Source: Amphritea atlantica
Lineage (GTDB): Bacteria; Pseudomonadota; Gammaproteobacteria; Pseudomonadales; Balneatricaceae
Direction: 5' to 3'
Assembly (NCBI GenBank): GCA_024397875.1
Contig: CP073344.1
Span: 2,161,001 to 2,225,000 of the forward strand
Length of the DNA: 64,000 nt
The position numbers and the translations under genes are program-made. The notes beneath the pieces were generated by a model. It ran no database searches and was not told the origin of the DNA. It worked only from the letters and a program-made list of their open reading frames with translations. Shown here one piece after another: positions 35,796 through 45,044 of the stretch; the stretch's first letter is position 1; each line of letters opens with the position of its first letter.

Positions 35796-36446
35796 GTGAG
35801 TAACAATTACAGCATTAAAGAGATGTTCTATACCCTTCAGGGTGAAGGAGCCCAGGCCGGGCGCCCGGCGGTATTCTGCCGGTTTACCGGTTGCAACCTC
35901 TGGTCTGGCCGGGAACAGGACCGAAGCAAAGCGGTCTGTAATTTCTGCGATACTGATTTTATCGGCACGGATGGCCAGAATGGCGGCAAGTTTCAATCGG
36001 CAGATGCCCTTGCCAGGAAAATTAAAAGTTTCTGGCCAGAAAGCCAGACCGCCGATGCCGGGCGCCCCTATGTGGTTTGCACCGGCGGTGAACCCCTGCT
36101 GCAGCTGGATATGGAGCTGATTGAAGCGTTGCATCAGCAGGGTTTTGAGATCGCTGTAGAAACCAATGGTACACTCCCGGTACCGCAACAGATTGACTGG
36201 ATCTGTGTCAGCCCGAAAGCGGATGCTCAACTGGTCCAGCTCAGTGGTGATGAACTGAAACTGGTATATCCACAACCGCTGGCCCAGCCAGAAAAGTTCA
36301 CACAGTTACACTTTAAACATTTCTATCTGCAACCAATGGACGGTCCGATGCAGCGCATCAATACTCAGGAGTGTATCCGCTACTGCCTGAGCAACCCGCA
36401 GTGGAAGCTAAGCCTGCAGACCCATAAATTACTTGGCATTGACTAG
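35796..36446 (+). CDS. queE: 7-carboxy-7-deazaguanine synthase QueE
   Basis: A 216-residue radical SAM enzyme in queuosine synthesis that forms the deazaguanine ring. The cluster motif is C-x14-C-x2-C (GCNLW through VCNFCDTDF), the longer form described for the Burkholderia multivorans enzyme, not the usual C-x3-C-x2-C. TGGEPLLQ, ETNGT and a final SLQTHKLLGI are typical. The start is GTG 35796 (MSNNYSIKEMFYTLQGEG), with CAGGA upstream. The frame is open to 35712 but without similarity. queC and queD are not in the window. The 3' end overlaps a convergent gene by 18 nt. Confidence 0.94.
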   Translation: MSNNYSIKEMFYTLQGEGAQAGRPAVFCRFTGCNLWSGREQDRSKAVCNFCDTDFIGTDGQNGGKFQSADALARKIKSFWPESQTADAGRPYVVCTGGEPLLQLDMELIEALHQQGFEIAVETNGTLPVPQQIDWICVSPKADAQLVQLSGDELKLVYPQPLAQPEKFTQLHFKHFYLQPMDGPMQRINTQECIRYCLSNPQWKLSLQTHKLLGID

Positions 36447-37334
36447 CACGGATCGCCACCTCACCGGGCTGTTGCGCCACAGAATCAGCAGCACTGCAGG
36501 TACTTGCATCAGAATGCCATACAACAGCACTGTCAGCGACATCTCCGGTTGCTGCAGAATCGCGCCGGTTACCATTAATGCCGTACCGGCATTCTGAATC
36601 CCGGTCTCAATGCCGAGCGTCAGCGCCGTTTCCGTGTTAAGTCGTAGCAGATAGCGGGCTACCAGCATCGCAAACACCATAGCACTGCTGGCAAGCAGAA
36701 TAATCGCAGGACTCAGCAACGGCATCAGCTCAGGTAACACCGCCCGATTAGCCCAGCTAATCATCACCACCACGGCGAACATAAACACCAGCGAGAGAAC
36801 CTTTATAGGCCGTTGTAGCTGATCGCAGAGCCGTGGCCAGCGACGGTTTATATACAGTCCTGTCACCACGGGAATCAGCGTCACCATAACCAGCTTCGCA
36901 ATGGTGCTTAGCAGAGGCAGCTCTACCATTACCCCACTGCCTAAAAGGTGCTCCAGGGTCATCCAGGTGAACCAGGGCAGCGAAAAGGGTATGATCAGAC
37001 TGGTAATCGCCGTCAGCGAAATCGACAGCGCGGTATCAGCACGGCAGAGATAGCTGATCATATTCGAGGTAGCACCACCCGGGGCAAAGGATACGATCAG
37101 CAATCCCGCAGCCAGAACTGCGGGAAGTTGCAGCACAGTCACCACCAGCCACGCCAACAAAGGCAGAAACAGAAGTTGCAGTGACACACCAGCAACAATA
37201 GCCAGCGGTCGCTGACGCAGAGATAAAAAGTCACTCAGCTTTAGTGTCAGCCCCATGCCCAGCATAATAATAAACAGAGCAACCGGTAATAACAGTGAAA
37301 GTGCATTGCCACCCGCCATACAGAACAACTCCAT
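36429..37334 (-). CDS. Bile acid:sodium symporter family (BASS) transporter
   Basis: A 301-residue membrane protein with nine or ten helices of the BASS family, sodium-coupled importers of organic anions such as bile acids, pyruvate or pantoate. Family traits are FIIMLGMGLTL in helix 2, SFAPGGATSNMISYLC in the first crossover and ETGIQNAGTAL in the second. The substrate cannot be read from the sequence. It faces the CDF transporter gene across a 415-nt regulatory gap. Confidence 0.9.
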   Translation of the reverse strand: MELFCMAGGNALSLLLPVALFIIMLGMGLTLKLSDFLSLRQRPLAIVAGVSLQLLFLPLLAWLVVTVLQLPAVLAAGLLIVSFAPGGATSNMISYLCRADTALSISLTAITSLIIPFSLPWFTWMTLEHLLGSGVMVELPLLSTIAKLVMVTLIPVVTGLYINRRWPRLCDQLQRPIKVLSLVFMFAVVVMISWANRAVLPELMPLLSPAIILLASSAMVFAMLVARYLLRLNTETALTLGIETGIQNAGTALMVTGAILQQPEMSLTVLLYGILMQVPAVLLILWRNSPVRWRSVLVNAK

Positions 37335-37749
37335 CGGATAGTTTCATGAGCGCCTATAGTAGAGTTCAGAGTAACTCAAGACAACCGCCGGATAACAGAG
37401 AATTAAAGGGCTGTCTCAATCTACCCACATAAGTTGTGGATAACATTGTGGGTACCCTCATCTTACCCCTCCGGATGACCCGGAGTCTCGCCGTTCGCTA
37501 TAATATGGTTAATTTTTAACCAAATGTTATTTTCCTTATTTTTCAGTTACTTAAATAAAATTAATCTGAGACAAATGAAGAGTTTCTCAAACTTATCCAA
37601 GAAGTGTTTCAATTCCGCGTCACTGCTGTGACGGATAAAAGTCAACTAGTTTTTGTAAAAAATAATTATTAAAAGTTCCTTTCATCTGGCCAATTTGATC
37701 GGTTCCACTTAACATATTGCCCTCGTAAAAAACCGGACTCATTTCAATC
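37335..37749. other. Long divergent regulatory gap between BASS and CDF transporters
   Basis: These 415 nt hold a likely rightward promoter with an adjoining 17-bp palindrome (listed separately). They also hold a hairpin CGTCAC-TGCT-GTGACG (37618-37633), a lone DnaA-type 9-mer TGTGGATAA (37435-37443) and an AT-rich leader. I see no gene in it. Confidence 0.5.
37475..37522 (+). promoter_or_regulatory. Candidate promoter with abutting palindromic operator
   Basis: TATAAT (37499-37504) has a 4-of-6 match to the -35 (ATGACC, 37475-37480) at 18 nt. One base downstream begins the perfect inverted repeat TGGTTAA-TTT-TTAACCA (37506-37522), which covers the expected transcription start and could bind a repressor. 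The direction is toward the CDF gene, with a leader of about 240 nt. Confidence 0.4.
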
Positions 37750-38913
37750 ATGTCAGAAACGCGAAGTAATCAGTCACAGGCCCAGCGCATAACCATTATT
37801 GGTTCGGTTATCGATGCCATTCTCGGCGTGCTTAAAATCATCTTCGGTATGCTGTCTCACTCCAGCGCACTGATCGCCGACGGCATCCATTCACTGTCTG
37901 ACCTGCTGACAGATTTCATGGTTGTCTGGGTCATAAAATATTCCCACCAGGAGCCCGATGAAGAACATCCCTGGGGCCATGCACGTTTCGAAACCATCGG
38001 TACCGTTATTCTCGGCTGCATCCTGATCGCCGTTGCCGGGGCAATGGCATATGAAAGCCTGCTGACACTTATACGGAACGAAGTGATACAGCTGCCCGAA
38101 TGGCCTGCGCTGGTAATCGCGGCAATCTCAGTATTGGCTAAAGAGGTTATATTTCGTTACACCCTTGCCGTTGGTAAGCGGATAAAGTCAGACCTGATCA
38201 TCGCTAATGCATGGCATAGCCGTACCGATGCGTTCTCCTCCATTGTCGTTTTTGTCGGTGTCGCCGGGGCAATGGCAGGATTGGCCTGGCTGGATGCTGT
38301 CGCCGCCATCGGGGTGGCACTGATCATTGCAAAAGTCGGTTGGGATCTGACCTGGAAGAGTATTCTGGAACTGGTCGATACCGCCCTTCCGGAAGAACAA
38401 ACACAAGCCTATACCGAAGTGATTATGGAGGTAGAAGGTATTCTCAGCGTACACAGCTTCAAAAGCCGCACCATGGGAAGCCAGAGTCTCCTAGAGATGC
38501 ATCTGCAGGTTGCTCCCCACCTGAGTGCCTCAGAAGGTCACTACATCGGTGATAAAGCAGTACTGCAACTGATGAAAAAGTTTGAAGATATCGGTCATAT
38601 TATCTTCCATATCGATACCTACGATGATGAAGAGGAGTTCGATAACTCAACCAGCCTGCCGGTACGAACCGAGATCAGCGGAGTTTTGTGGGAGCTGCTT
38701 GACCAGGCTGGCCATCCGGAGCTGGGGATCAGCCGGCTGGCACTGTATTACCGCAGGGACGCAGTTGAGATCGAACTGATGCTACTCGATACGCCATTCA
38801 ACCAGCAGATTGATATGAAAGTACTGGAAGCTGAACTGGACAGACTGTTCAAACAACACAGCTGGTTCAGAAGTATCCGCCTGTGGCAGGGATACCAGCC
38901 GCCCAAGCTATAA
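37750..38913 (+). CDS. Cation diffusion facilitator family transporter
   Basis: A 387-residue CDF protein that exchanges divalent metal ions such as Zn, Fe or Mn for protons. Six helices occupy residues 15-210. The metal-site motifs are ADGIHSLSD in helix 2 and WHSRTDAFSS in helix 5. The dimerising cytoplasmic domain follows, then an unusual extra C-terminal part (residues about 300-387) ending WQGYQPPKL, longer than standard 300-residue CDFs. Metal specificity is unclear: the helix 5 motif HSRTD has His where Mn transporters often have Asp. The start has only a weak ribosome-binding site. Confidence 0.92.
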   Translation: MSETRSNQSQAQRITIIGSVIDAILGVLKIIFGMLSHSSALIADGIHSLSDLLTDFMVVWVIKYSHQEPDEEHPWGHARFETIGTVILGCILIAVAGAMAYESLLTLIRNEVIQLPEWPALVIAAISVLAKEVIFRYTLAVGKRIKSDLIIANAWHSRTDAFSSIVVFVGVAGAMAGLAWLDAVAAIGVALIIAKVGWDLTWKSILELVDTALPEEQTQAYTEVIMEVEGILSVHSFKSRTMGSQSLLEMHLQVAPHLSASEGHYIGDKAVLQLMKKFEDIGHIIFHIDTYDDEEEFDNSTSLPVRTEISGVLWELLDQAGHPELGISRLALYYRRDAVEIELMLLDTPFNQQIDMKVLEAELDRLFKQHSWFRSIRLWQGYQPPKL

Positions 38914-38938
38914 TGAACCGTCTCTGTTGGACTAACTA

Positions 38939-39541
38939 ATGGACTATATGCGCCCGGCGGCTCACCACAGCACCGAACTTGAGATTCGCAAAAGCCGCTT
39001 TATCTGCGATATCCATCCGGTCAGCGACCGGGAGGAAGCGCTCCGCTTTATCGAATCAGTGCGTGCCTGCCATCCTAAAGCGAACCACCATTGCTGGGGT
39101 TATATTGCCGGTGCCCCCAACGACCCGCATCAATGGAACTGCAGTGATGACGGTGAGCCAAAAGGCACCGCCGGCCAGCCGATGCTGAATGTGCTGCGCC
39201 ATAGTCATCTGGGTAATATCTGTGCCGTCGTCACCCGCTATTTTGGCGGAATCAAGCTAGGGACCGGAGGACTGGCGCGGGCTTACTCTCAGAGCGTTCA
39301 GGAGGCCTTACAGACCGTGTCTACCGAAGCGGTTGTTGCGACTATTACTATCCGTTTAACAGCGCCCTACAACCTGACAGGCGAGCTTGAACAGCTGATC
39401 AGCCAGTTTAACCTGAGCGATTGTGAGAGAAACTTCGCAACCGGGCTTGAGGTAACGGCACAACTCGAGGAAAACCGGCTGACAGAGTTTCAACAAGCCC
39501 TGACGCCCTTCCAGCACCTGATCACGCTAAGCATCAGTTAA
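38939..39541 (+). CDS. yigZ: YigZ family protein (IMPACT type)
   Basis: A 200-residue protein of the YigZ/IMPACT family, whose cellular role in bacteria is unclear. It has the N-terminal EIRKSRFICDIHPV, then HCWGYI, DGEPKGTAGQPML and TRYFGGIKLGTGGLARAY, and a C-terminal DUF1949-type ferredoxin fold. It begins 25 nt after the CDF gene and may be co-transcribed. Its end overlaps the convergent SulP gene by 8 nt. Confidence 0.94.
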   Translation: MDYMRPAAHHSTELEIRKSRFICDIHPVSDREEALRFIESVRACHPKANHHCWGYIAGAPNDPHQWNCSDDGEPKGTAGQPMLNVLRHSHLGNICAVVTRYFGGIKLGTGGLARAYSQSVQEALQTVSTEAVVATITIRLTAPYNLTGELEQLISQFNLSDCERNFATGLEVTAQLEENRLTEFQQALTPFQHLITLSIS

Positions 39542-41192
39542 GTTCATCACGGAAGACCATTGCATAGGCCGTTTCCAGCGCCCTGCTACGTTTCTCATGA
39601 CAGAAGCTGACCGGAATCAGACTGAGAATCTTCAGGCGGCTCAGAATATCCTTAACAATAGGGTTCAGGCCGATTATATGTACATCGCGCCCAAGCTCCT
39701 GAGCCTCGATAATCATATCTTCAATCGCCAGCGCAGTTGAGACATCGATCAACGGTACCCGGCTAAAATCGAGTAACAGAGCATCATGGGGACGCCGCCC
39801 CTGAAGTTTTGCTGATAGCCCTTTCGCCGCAGCATAACTGACCGGGCCATCAAACTGATAAAGAATAATTCGTCCCTGAGTTTCAGCCAGCAGTTTACGC
39901 TCCCGCTTACTCAAGCCCTCATCATTTCCTGCATGGCTATCAATGACCCGGATACTGTCTAACTGGTTATCTGCCAACCGTTTAACCGTCACAACGTTGG
40001 CAATAAAAACTCCGGCAAAAACAGCCGTCACCAGATCCACCATCACCGTCAGCACCAGCACCAATATCATCAGACAGGCAACAAACAACGGCGCCCGGTG
40101 CAGGCGGAACAGAAATCGCCAGTCAATGATATCCAGCCCCACTTTAATCAGGATCCCCGCCAGTACTGCATGGGGGATGTTCTCTGCCAGCGGTGCGGCC
40201 CCAAGCACTACGCAAACCAGCACAAGCGCATGAAAGGCCCCGGCGATCGGCGTCTCGCCTCCGGCTTTAATATTGACTACCGTGCGCATTGTCGCCCCGG
40301 CACCGGGTAATCCGCCAAACATGCCGGCAACCATATTGCCAACGCCCTGCCCGATCAGTTCACGATCCGAATCATGCTGGGTTTTGGTCATACTGTCGGC
40401 CACCAGCGAGGTCAACAGAGAATCGATCGACCCCAGCACGGCGAGCATTAACGCGGCAAACAGCATCTCACTGAGAATTTCCATTGAAAAACGCGGCATC
40501 AGCAATTCAGGTAACCCAGTGGGTATATGACCGATGATGGCCAGATCCTTATCGCCATGAAACAACTGATAGATAACGGTGCCAAGCACCAGTGCCAGCA
40601 GCGCCGGTGGCACAACGACAGCAAGCTTCTTAGGGCAGAACATCACCACCGCCAGCGTCACGCTCCCCAGTAATAGCGCCGCAAGATCCGCATCAGCCAG
40701 ATACTGCGGTATCTGTCGCAATGACTCGCCGGCACTTGCCGATGCGGGAAAACCGAACATCGGTCCCAGTTGCAACAGGATGATAATAATGCCGATACCG
40801 GTCATAAACCCGGATATCACCGGAAACGGTACCAGAGTGACATACTTACCCAGTTTCAGCAGGCCAAACGCCATCTGAAACAGCCCTCCCAGAATGACCA
40901 CGGTAAAGGCAAATACTGGCCCGCTTTGCGGATCCAGAGCAACAAACTGGGTAAAAACAGACGCCATGACAACTGTCATTGGCCCGGTCGGGCCCGATAC
41001 CTGACTCGGAGTGCCACCAAAAAGCGCGGCAAACAAACCGACAAAGATCGCTCCGTATAACCCGGCTATCGCTCCGGCGCCTGAAGAAACACCAAAAGCC
41101 AGTGCTAACGGCAATGCCACCACTGCAGCCGTCAGTCCCCCTAACAGGTCGCCTTTGAGATTATGAAAATGAAGACCATGAATCAGTCGCAT
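39534..41192 (-). CDS. SulP family anion transporter with STAS domain
   Basis: A 552-residue SLC26/SulP transporter for sulfate, bicarbonate or related anions. The membrane part has 12-14 helices with SGAGAIAGLYGAIF, GPTGPMTVV and GLPGAGATMRTVVN as family marks. A cytoplasmic STAS domain follows at about residues 430-545 (LLLDFSRVPLIDVSTA). No carbonic anhydrase gene is nearby. The substrate is not decided by sequence. Its last 8 nt overlap yigZ. Confidence 0.93.
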   Translation of the reverse strand: MRLIHGLHFHNLKGDLLGGLTAAVVALPLALAFGVSSGAGAIAGLYGAIFVGLFAALFGGTPSQVSGPTGPMTVVMASVFTQFVALDPQSGPVFAFTVVILGGLFQMAFGLLKLGKYVTLVPFPVISGFMTGIGIIIILLQLGPMFGFPASASAGESLRQIPQYLADADLAALLLGSVTLAVVMFCPKKLAVVVPPALLALVLGTVIYQLFHGDKDLAIIGHIPTGLPELLMPRFSMEILSEMLFAALMLAVLGSIDSLLTSLVADSMTKTQHDSDRELIGQGVGNMVAGMFGGLPGAGATMRTVVNIKAGGETPIAGAFHALVLVCVVLGAAPLAENIPHAVLAGILIKVGLDIIDWRFLFRLHRAPLFVACLMILVLVLTVMVDLVTAVFAGVFIANVVTVKRLADNQLDSIRVIDSHAGNDEGLSKRERKLLAETQGRIILYQFDGPVSYAAAKGLSAKLQGRRPHDALLLDFSRVPLIDVSTALAIEDMIIEAQELGRDVHIIGLNPIVKDILSRLKILSLIPVSFCHEKRSRALETAYAMVFRDELN

Positions 41193-41455
41193 ATCAGATC
41201 CTGACTAAGATTTATTGTTATTCGTGTCTGGAAAGATCGGAAAACAGCAAGTGCCTATAACAATCCACGACTTACATCGCCAAATCAATGAATAATTAGT
41301 CGACACAGATCAGTTTAATAGCATGTTTTAAAACAATTGTTCGATCTCAGCACAAAGTTGGATAGCAAACTATCTACCCTCATGAAAAATAATGTTATTC
41401 TTTCTGTCGTTCTGATTCAGCTCTTATCAGTATCGCGAAATAGGAAAAACGTTCT

Positions 41456-42469
41456 ATGAAGTTCGCAGATAATCCCCAGCAAGCGACTGAGTATCTTCGT
41501 CGGGCTATCCCGCTGATGGTCAAAGGCGGTATCTCCCCCACCCCGTTAAATTATGCCCTCTGGTACGTCTACGTATCTAAAGCCCTGCCTGCGCTTAACC
41601 AGCAGATGGATAAAACGCTGGAGATTTATGGGACCTGCCCGAACCGCATCAGTGAAGTACTGTTTCGTGATTTTCTGATTAAGGATGAGATTGAAAACGC
41701 AGAAGTTGTGCAGCAAGCCCTGCTGTCAGTGATGGGAGACCTGGAAAGTTCGGCCTCATCAACGGTTCAGGATACTGAAGCCTACAATGAAGTCTTACAG
41801 GAAAGCCTGGCAGCACTCAAAGACAAAAACGATAATCAGGGTCTCGAGTCCATAATTCAGAACCTGACCGTGAATACCGAAACCATCAGCGAAAGCACCC
41901 GTCAGTTTCAGAAGAAAATTGATGAGGCTCAGGCAGAGATCAGTAAGCTTAAAAAAGAGCTGAACCAGTCCAGACAGGAAGCCACTATTGATCCCCTGAC
42001 CGGTTTATATAATCGCCGGGTATTTGATACAGAGATCGGTCAGTTGGCATCACTGCCGCAACCTGACGTTTCGCTGGTTATGCTGGATATCGACTATTTC
42101 AAAAAATTTAATGATAGCTATGGCCATCAGATGGGCGATAAAGTCCTGCAATATGTTGCCCAACTGATCAAAGAGGAGTGTTCCGAGCCGTTGCTACCGG
42201 TTCGTTTTGGCGGCGAAGAGTTTTCCATGCTACTCCCCGGTATCAAAGCTGCAGAGGCCTGCAAGCTGGCCGAAAAAGTGCGTAAGAAAGTTGCGGCTAT
42301 CCGTATCAAACAGAAACAGAGTGGAGACATTATCAGCTCTGTTACAGCCTCCTTCGGGGTTGCCCGGTTAGAGGCAGACGAATCGCCGGAAAACCTGATT
42401 GCCAGAGCAGATGCTGCGCTTTATAAAGCTAAGGAAGCGGGACGCAATAACGTCCAGATGGCGAATTAG
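41456..42469 (+). CDS. Soluble diguanylate cyclase (GGDEF)
   Basis: A 337-residue cytoplasmic protein. Residues 1-130 form an uncharacterised helical sensor region, residues 130-175 a coiled coil (QKKIDEAQAEISKLKKEL), and the rest a GGDEF domain with DPLTGLYNRRVFD, DIDYFKKFNDSYGH and the active site RFGGEEF. It should make c-di-GMP from two GTP. No inhibitory RxxD site is seen before GGEEF. The N-terminal region resembles other DGCs with a conserved RRAIPLMVKGGISPTPLNYALWY-like opening, but I do not know its ligand. Confidence 0.94.
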   Translation: MKFADNPQQATEYLRRAIPLMVKGGISPTPLNYALWYVYVSKALPALNQQMDKTLEIYGTCPNRISEVLFRDFLIKDEIENAEVVQQALLSVMGDLESSASSTVQDTEAYNEVLQESLAALKDKNDNQGLESIIQNLTVNTETISESTRQFQKKIDEAQAEISKLKKELNQSRQEATIDPLTGLYNRRVFDTEIGQLASLPQPDVSLVMLDIDYFKKFNDSYGHQMGDKVLQYVAQLIKEECSEPLLPVRFGGEEFSMLLPGIKAAEACKLAEKVRKKVAAIRIKQKQSGDIISSVTASFGVARLEADESPENLIARADAALYKAKEAGRNNVQMAN

Positions 42470-42515
42470 AGCAGTAACAATTTCACCTTTAAAGCCCCCT
42501 GATTAAAGCGACAGA

Positions 42516-42550
42516 CAAAAAAATCCCCGGTCTGCAGTGCAGCCGGGGGA
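42516..42550 (-). terminator. Terminator of gorA
   Basis: On the minus strand, CCCCGG and CCGGGG arms (42543-42548 and 42525-42530) enclose a small inner stem and are followed by a run of seven Ts. It lies 19 nt behind the gorA stop. Confidence 0.85.
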
Positions 42551-42568
42551 ATAGTCGATGAAGGTCAC

Positions 42569-43924
42569 TTAACTTGCTGGTTCACGCATCGTTACAAACT
42601 CTTCAGCAGCAGTCGGATGGATACCAATAGTGGAATCAAACACCGCTTTGGTGGCACCGGCTTTCAGCGCAACAGCTATGCCCTGAATAATTTCGCCAGC
42701 ATCGGGGCCAACCATATGCACCCCAAGCACCTTGTCAGTGTCACGATCAACCAACATTTTCATGAAGGTTTTTTCGTCACTGCCGCTCATCGTATGCTTC
42801 ATTGCTCTGAACGTAGACTTATAGACATCGACATTCTCATAGAGTTCACGACTTTTTTCTTCAGATAAACCAACAGTGCCTATATTAGGCTGACAGAACA
42901 CCGCCGTAGCGATCAGATCGTAATCCACCTGCTGGTTTTTACCTGCGTACAGGTTGCGCACCAGCGCCATGCCTTCTGCCAGAGCAACCGGTGTCAGCTG
43001 GATTCGATCGATCACGTCGCCGATGGCATAAACTGACGGTTCGGCGGTCTGGAACTGATCATTAACGACAATCGCACCACTGTTTTTCTGCTCAACGCGG
43101 ACATTTTCCAGCCCCAGATCCATCACATTCGGCACCCGACCAGTGGCATACATAATAGTGTCGGCCTCCAGAGTTGAGCCATCCGTCAGATGTGCCAGCA
43201 GTGAGCCATCTGCCTGTTTGTCTATTTTTTCAATATTGTTGTTAAAGCGCAGGCTGATATTTTTCTTGGCTACCTCTTCTGCAGTGAATTCACGTACTTC
43301 CTGATCAAAGCCTCTGAGGAACAGATCTCCACGATAGATTAATGAGGTTTCAGCCCCCAGACCCGCAAAAATCCCGGCAAATTCAACCGCGATATAACCA
43401 CCACCCACAACGATCGCCCGCTTGGGAAACTCATCGAGATAAAAAACTTCATTGGAACTGATGACATGCTCACTGCCCGGGAACTCCGGCACATAGGGCC
43501 AGCCACCGGTCGCGATAAGGATACGTTCAGCGCTGTACTGCGTACCAGACACTTCAACGGTATTTGGCCCGGTAATTCGCGCCCGCCCATCCAGCAGATT
43601 TACTCCGGAATTAACCAGCATATTGCGGTAGATGCCGTTGAGTCGCTCAATCTCTTTTGTCTTGTTGTCCCGCAGGGTTGGCCAGTCAAAGGTTGACTTA
43701 CCGACCGTCCAGCCAAATCCGGCAGCATTTTCAAACTCTTCACTGAAATGTGAACCGTAAACGAAAAGTTTCTTTGGCACGCAGCCGACATTGACACAGG
43801 TACCGCCCAGATAGCGGTCTTCAGCCATCCCGACCCGGACACCCATTGCTGCGGCCATGCGTCCAGCCCGAACACCACCGGAACCGGCACCAATTACAAA
43901 CAGATCAAAATCAAACTCTGCCAC
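42569..43924 (-). CDS. gorA: Glutathione-disulfide reductase
   Basis: A 451-residue FAD enzyme that reduces glutathione disulfide with NADPH. The FAD site [14 protein letters not shown], the redox-active pair [13 protein letters not shown], the pyridine nucleotide site [13 protein letters not shown] and the C-terminal HPTAAEEF with the catalytic His are present. The start is GTG 43924, with AAGGGG upstream. A terminator follows. The gene stands alone. Confidence 0.96.
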   Translation of the reverse strand: MAEFDFDLFVIGAGSGGVRAGRMAAAMGVRVGMAEDRYLGGTCVNVGCVPKKLFVYGSHFSEEFENAAGFGWTVGKSTFDWPTLRDNKTKEIERLNGIYRNMLVNSGVNLLDGRARITGPNTVEVSGTQYSAERILIATGGWPYVPEFPGSEHVISSNEVFYLDEFPKRAIVVGGGYIAVEFAGIFAGLGAETSLIYRGDLFLRGFDQEVREFTAEEVAKKNISLRFNNNIEKIDKQADGSLLAHLTDGSTLEADTIMYATGRVPNVMDLGLENVRVEQKNSGAIVVNDQFQTAEPSVYAIGDVIDRIQLTPVALAEGMALVRNLYAGKNQQVDYDLIATAVFCQPNIGTVGLSEEKSRELYENVDVYKSTFRAMKHTMSGSDEKTFMKMLVDRDTDKVLGVHMVGPDAGEIIQGIAVALKAGATKAVFDSTIGIHPTAAEEFVTMREPAS

Positions 43925-44154
43925 AGGAATCCCCTTAACACTGATAACGATTAACTAAACAGACTGAACCGGATAACCTGAACGGCCTGATAAAAACTAT
44001 GCGGCTTAATCTACCTGTTGTCGTCCGATGATGCCAATAAAGATAGGCAAAACAGGTGATAGGGTTTTTCAATCAGTCGCATTTGCACTTTGCCCGGGCT
44101 GAGGTTAAGTTAGGCGCCTCTGTACTCCTCTTTTAGATTGTCTTTGGATTTAGC

Positions 44155-44964
44155 ATGAAACTGATCTCATTCAACACCAATGGCCTGCGGGCCCGCCCCC
44201 ACCAGATTAAAGCCCTGATCGATAAACATCAGCCTGATGTTATCGGAATTCAGGAAACCAAGGTTCATGATGAGGAATTTCCTGAAGAGATGATCTCCGC
44301 ACTTGGCTACCATGTGGAATACCACGGACAGAAAGGCCACTACGGTGTCTGCCTGATATCCAAGCTACCGCCTGTCAGTCTTGAAAAAGGCTTCCCCGGA
44401 GACGACGAAGATGCACAGAAACGGATGATCATCGGAGAGTACGATATCGAAGGGGTACGGGTAAAAATACTCAATGGTTACTTCCCTCAGGGGGAAAACA
44501 TTGCCCATGAGATTAAGTACCCCGCCAAACGCAAATACTATAACGATCTGCAGAACTATCTTGAACAGCAGTGCGACCCTAATCAGCCACTGGTCGTGAT
44601 GGGTGACCTGAACATCTCTCCGGAGGATATCGATATAGGGATCGGCGAAGTGAACCGTAAGCGCTGGCTGAAAACCGGTAAAACCAGTTTCCAGCCAGAA
44701 GAGCGCCAATGGTTGGCCCGTTTATTAGGCTGGGGCTTGAAGGACACCTTCCGTAAAATTCACCCGGACACTGATAATCTGTTCAGCTGGTTTGATTATC
44801 GCAGTCGCGGTTTTGAAGCCGAACCGAAACGGGGCCTGCGTATCGATGCGGTACTGGCCACCGAATCGCTCTATCTGCGCTGTACTGATGCCAATATCGA
44901 CTATGATATCCGCGGCATGGAGAAACCCTCAGATCATGCTCCGATCTGGGCCCAGTTCAGTTAA
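44155..44964 (+). CDS. xthA: Exodeoxyribonuclease III
   Basis: A 269-residue exonuclease III/AP endonuclease of base excision repair. Catalytic features are [16 protein letters not shown] (metal-binding Glu), [21 protein letters not shown], and the final KPSDHAPIW with the catalytic Asp-His. The length matches E. coli XthA (268). It is a single gene convergent with the tandem Usp gene. Confidence 0.96.
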   Translation: MKLISFNTNGLRARPHQIKALIDKHQPDVIGIQETKVHDEEFPEEMISALGYHVEYHGQKGHYGVCLISKLPPVSLEKGFPGDDEDAQKRMIIGEYDIEGVRVKILNGYFPQGENIAHEIKYPAKRKYYNDLQNYLEQQCDPNQPLVVMGDLNISPEDIDIGIGEVNRKRWLKTGKTSFQPEERQWLARLLGWGLKDTFRKIHPDTDNLFSWFDYRSRGFEAEPKRGLRIDAVLATESLYLRCTDANIDYDIRGMEKPSDHAPIWAQFS

Positions 44965-45044
44965 TACACGATCAGTTAAGCAGCGGTTTGCGTAAAATGT
45001 GAAGGGGCGTAATGAACATAACAGCCCCTGATCTGTTCGCTGAA

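Noticed and set aside
37435..37443. DnaA-type 9-mer TGTGGATAA as part of an origin
   Set aside because: It is a single copy without further boxes, and no dnaA, dnaN or gidA genes are nearby. One such 9-mer is expected by chance.
45004..45029. AGGGGC-N15-GCCCCT repeat between xthA and the tandem Usp gene
   Set aside because: The stem is short with a long loop and no T-run, so I do not call it a terminator.
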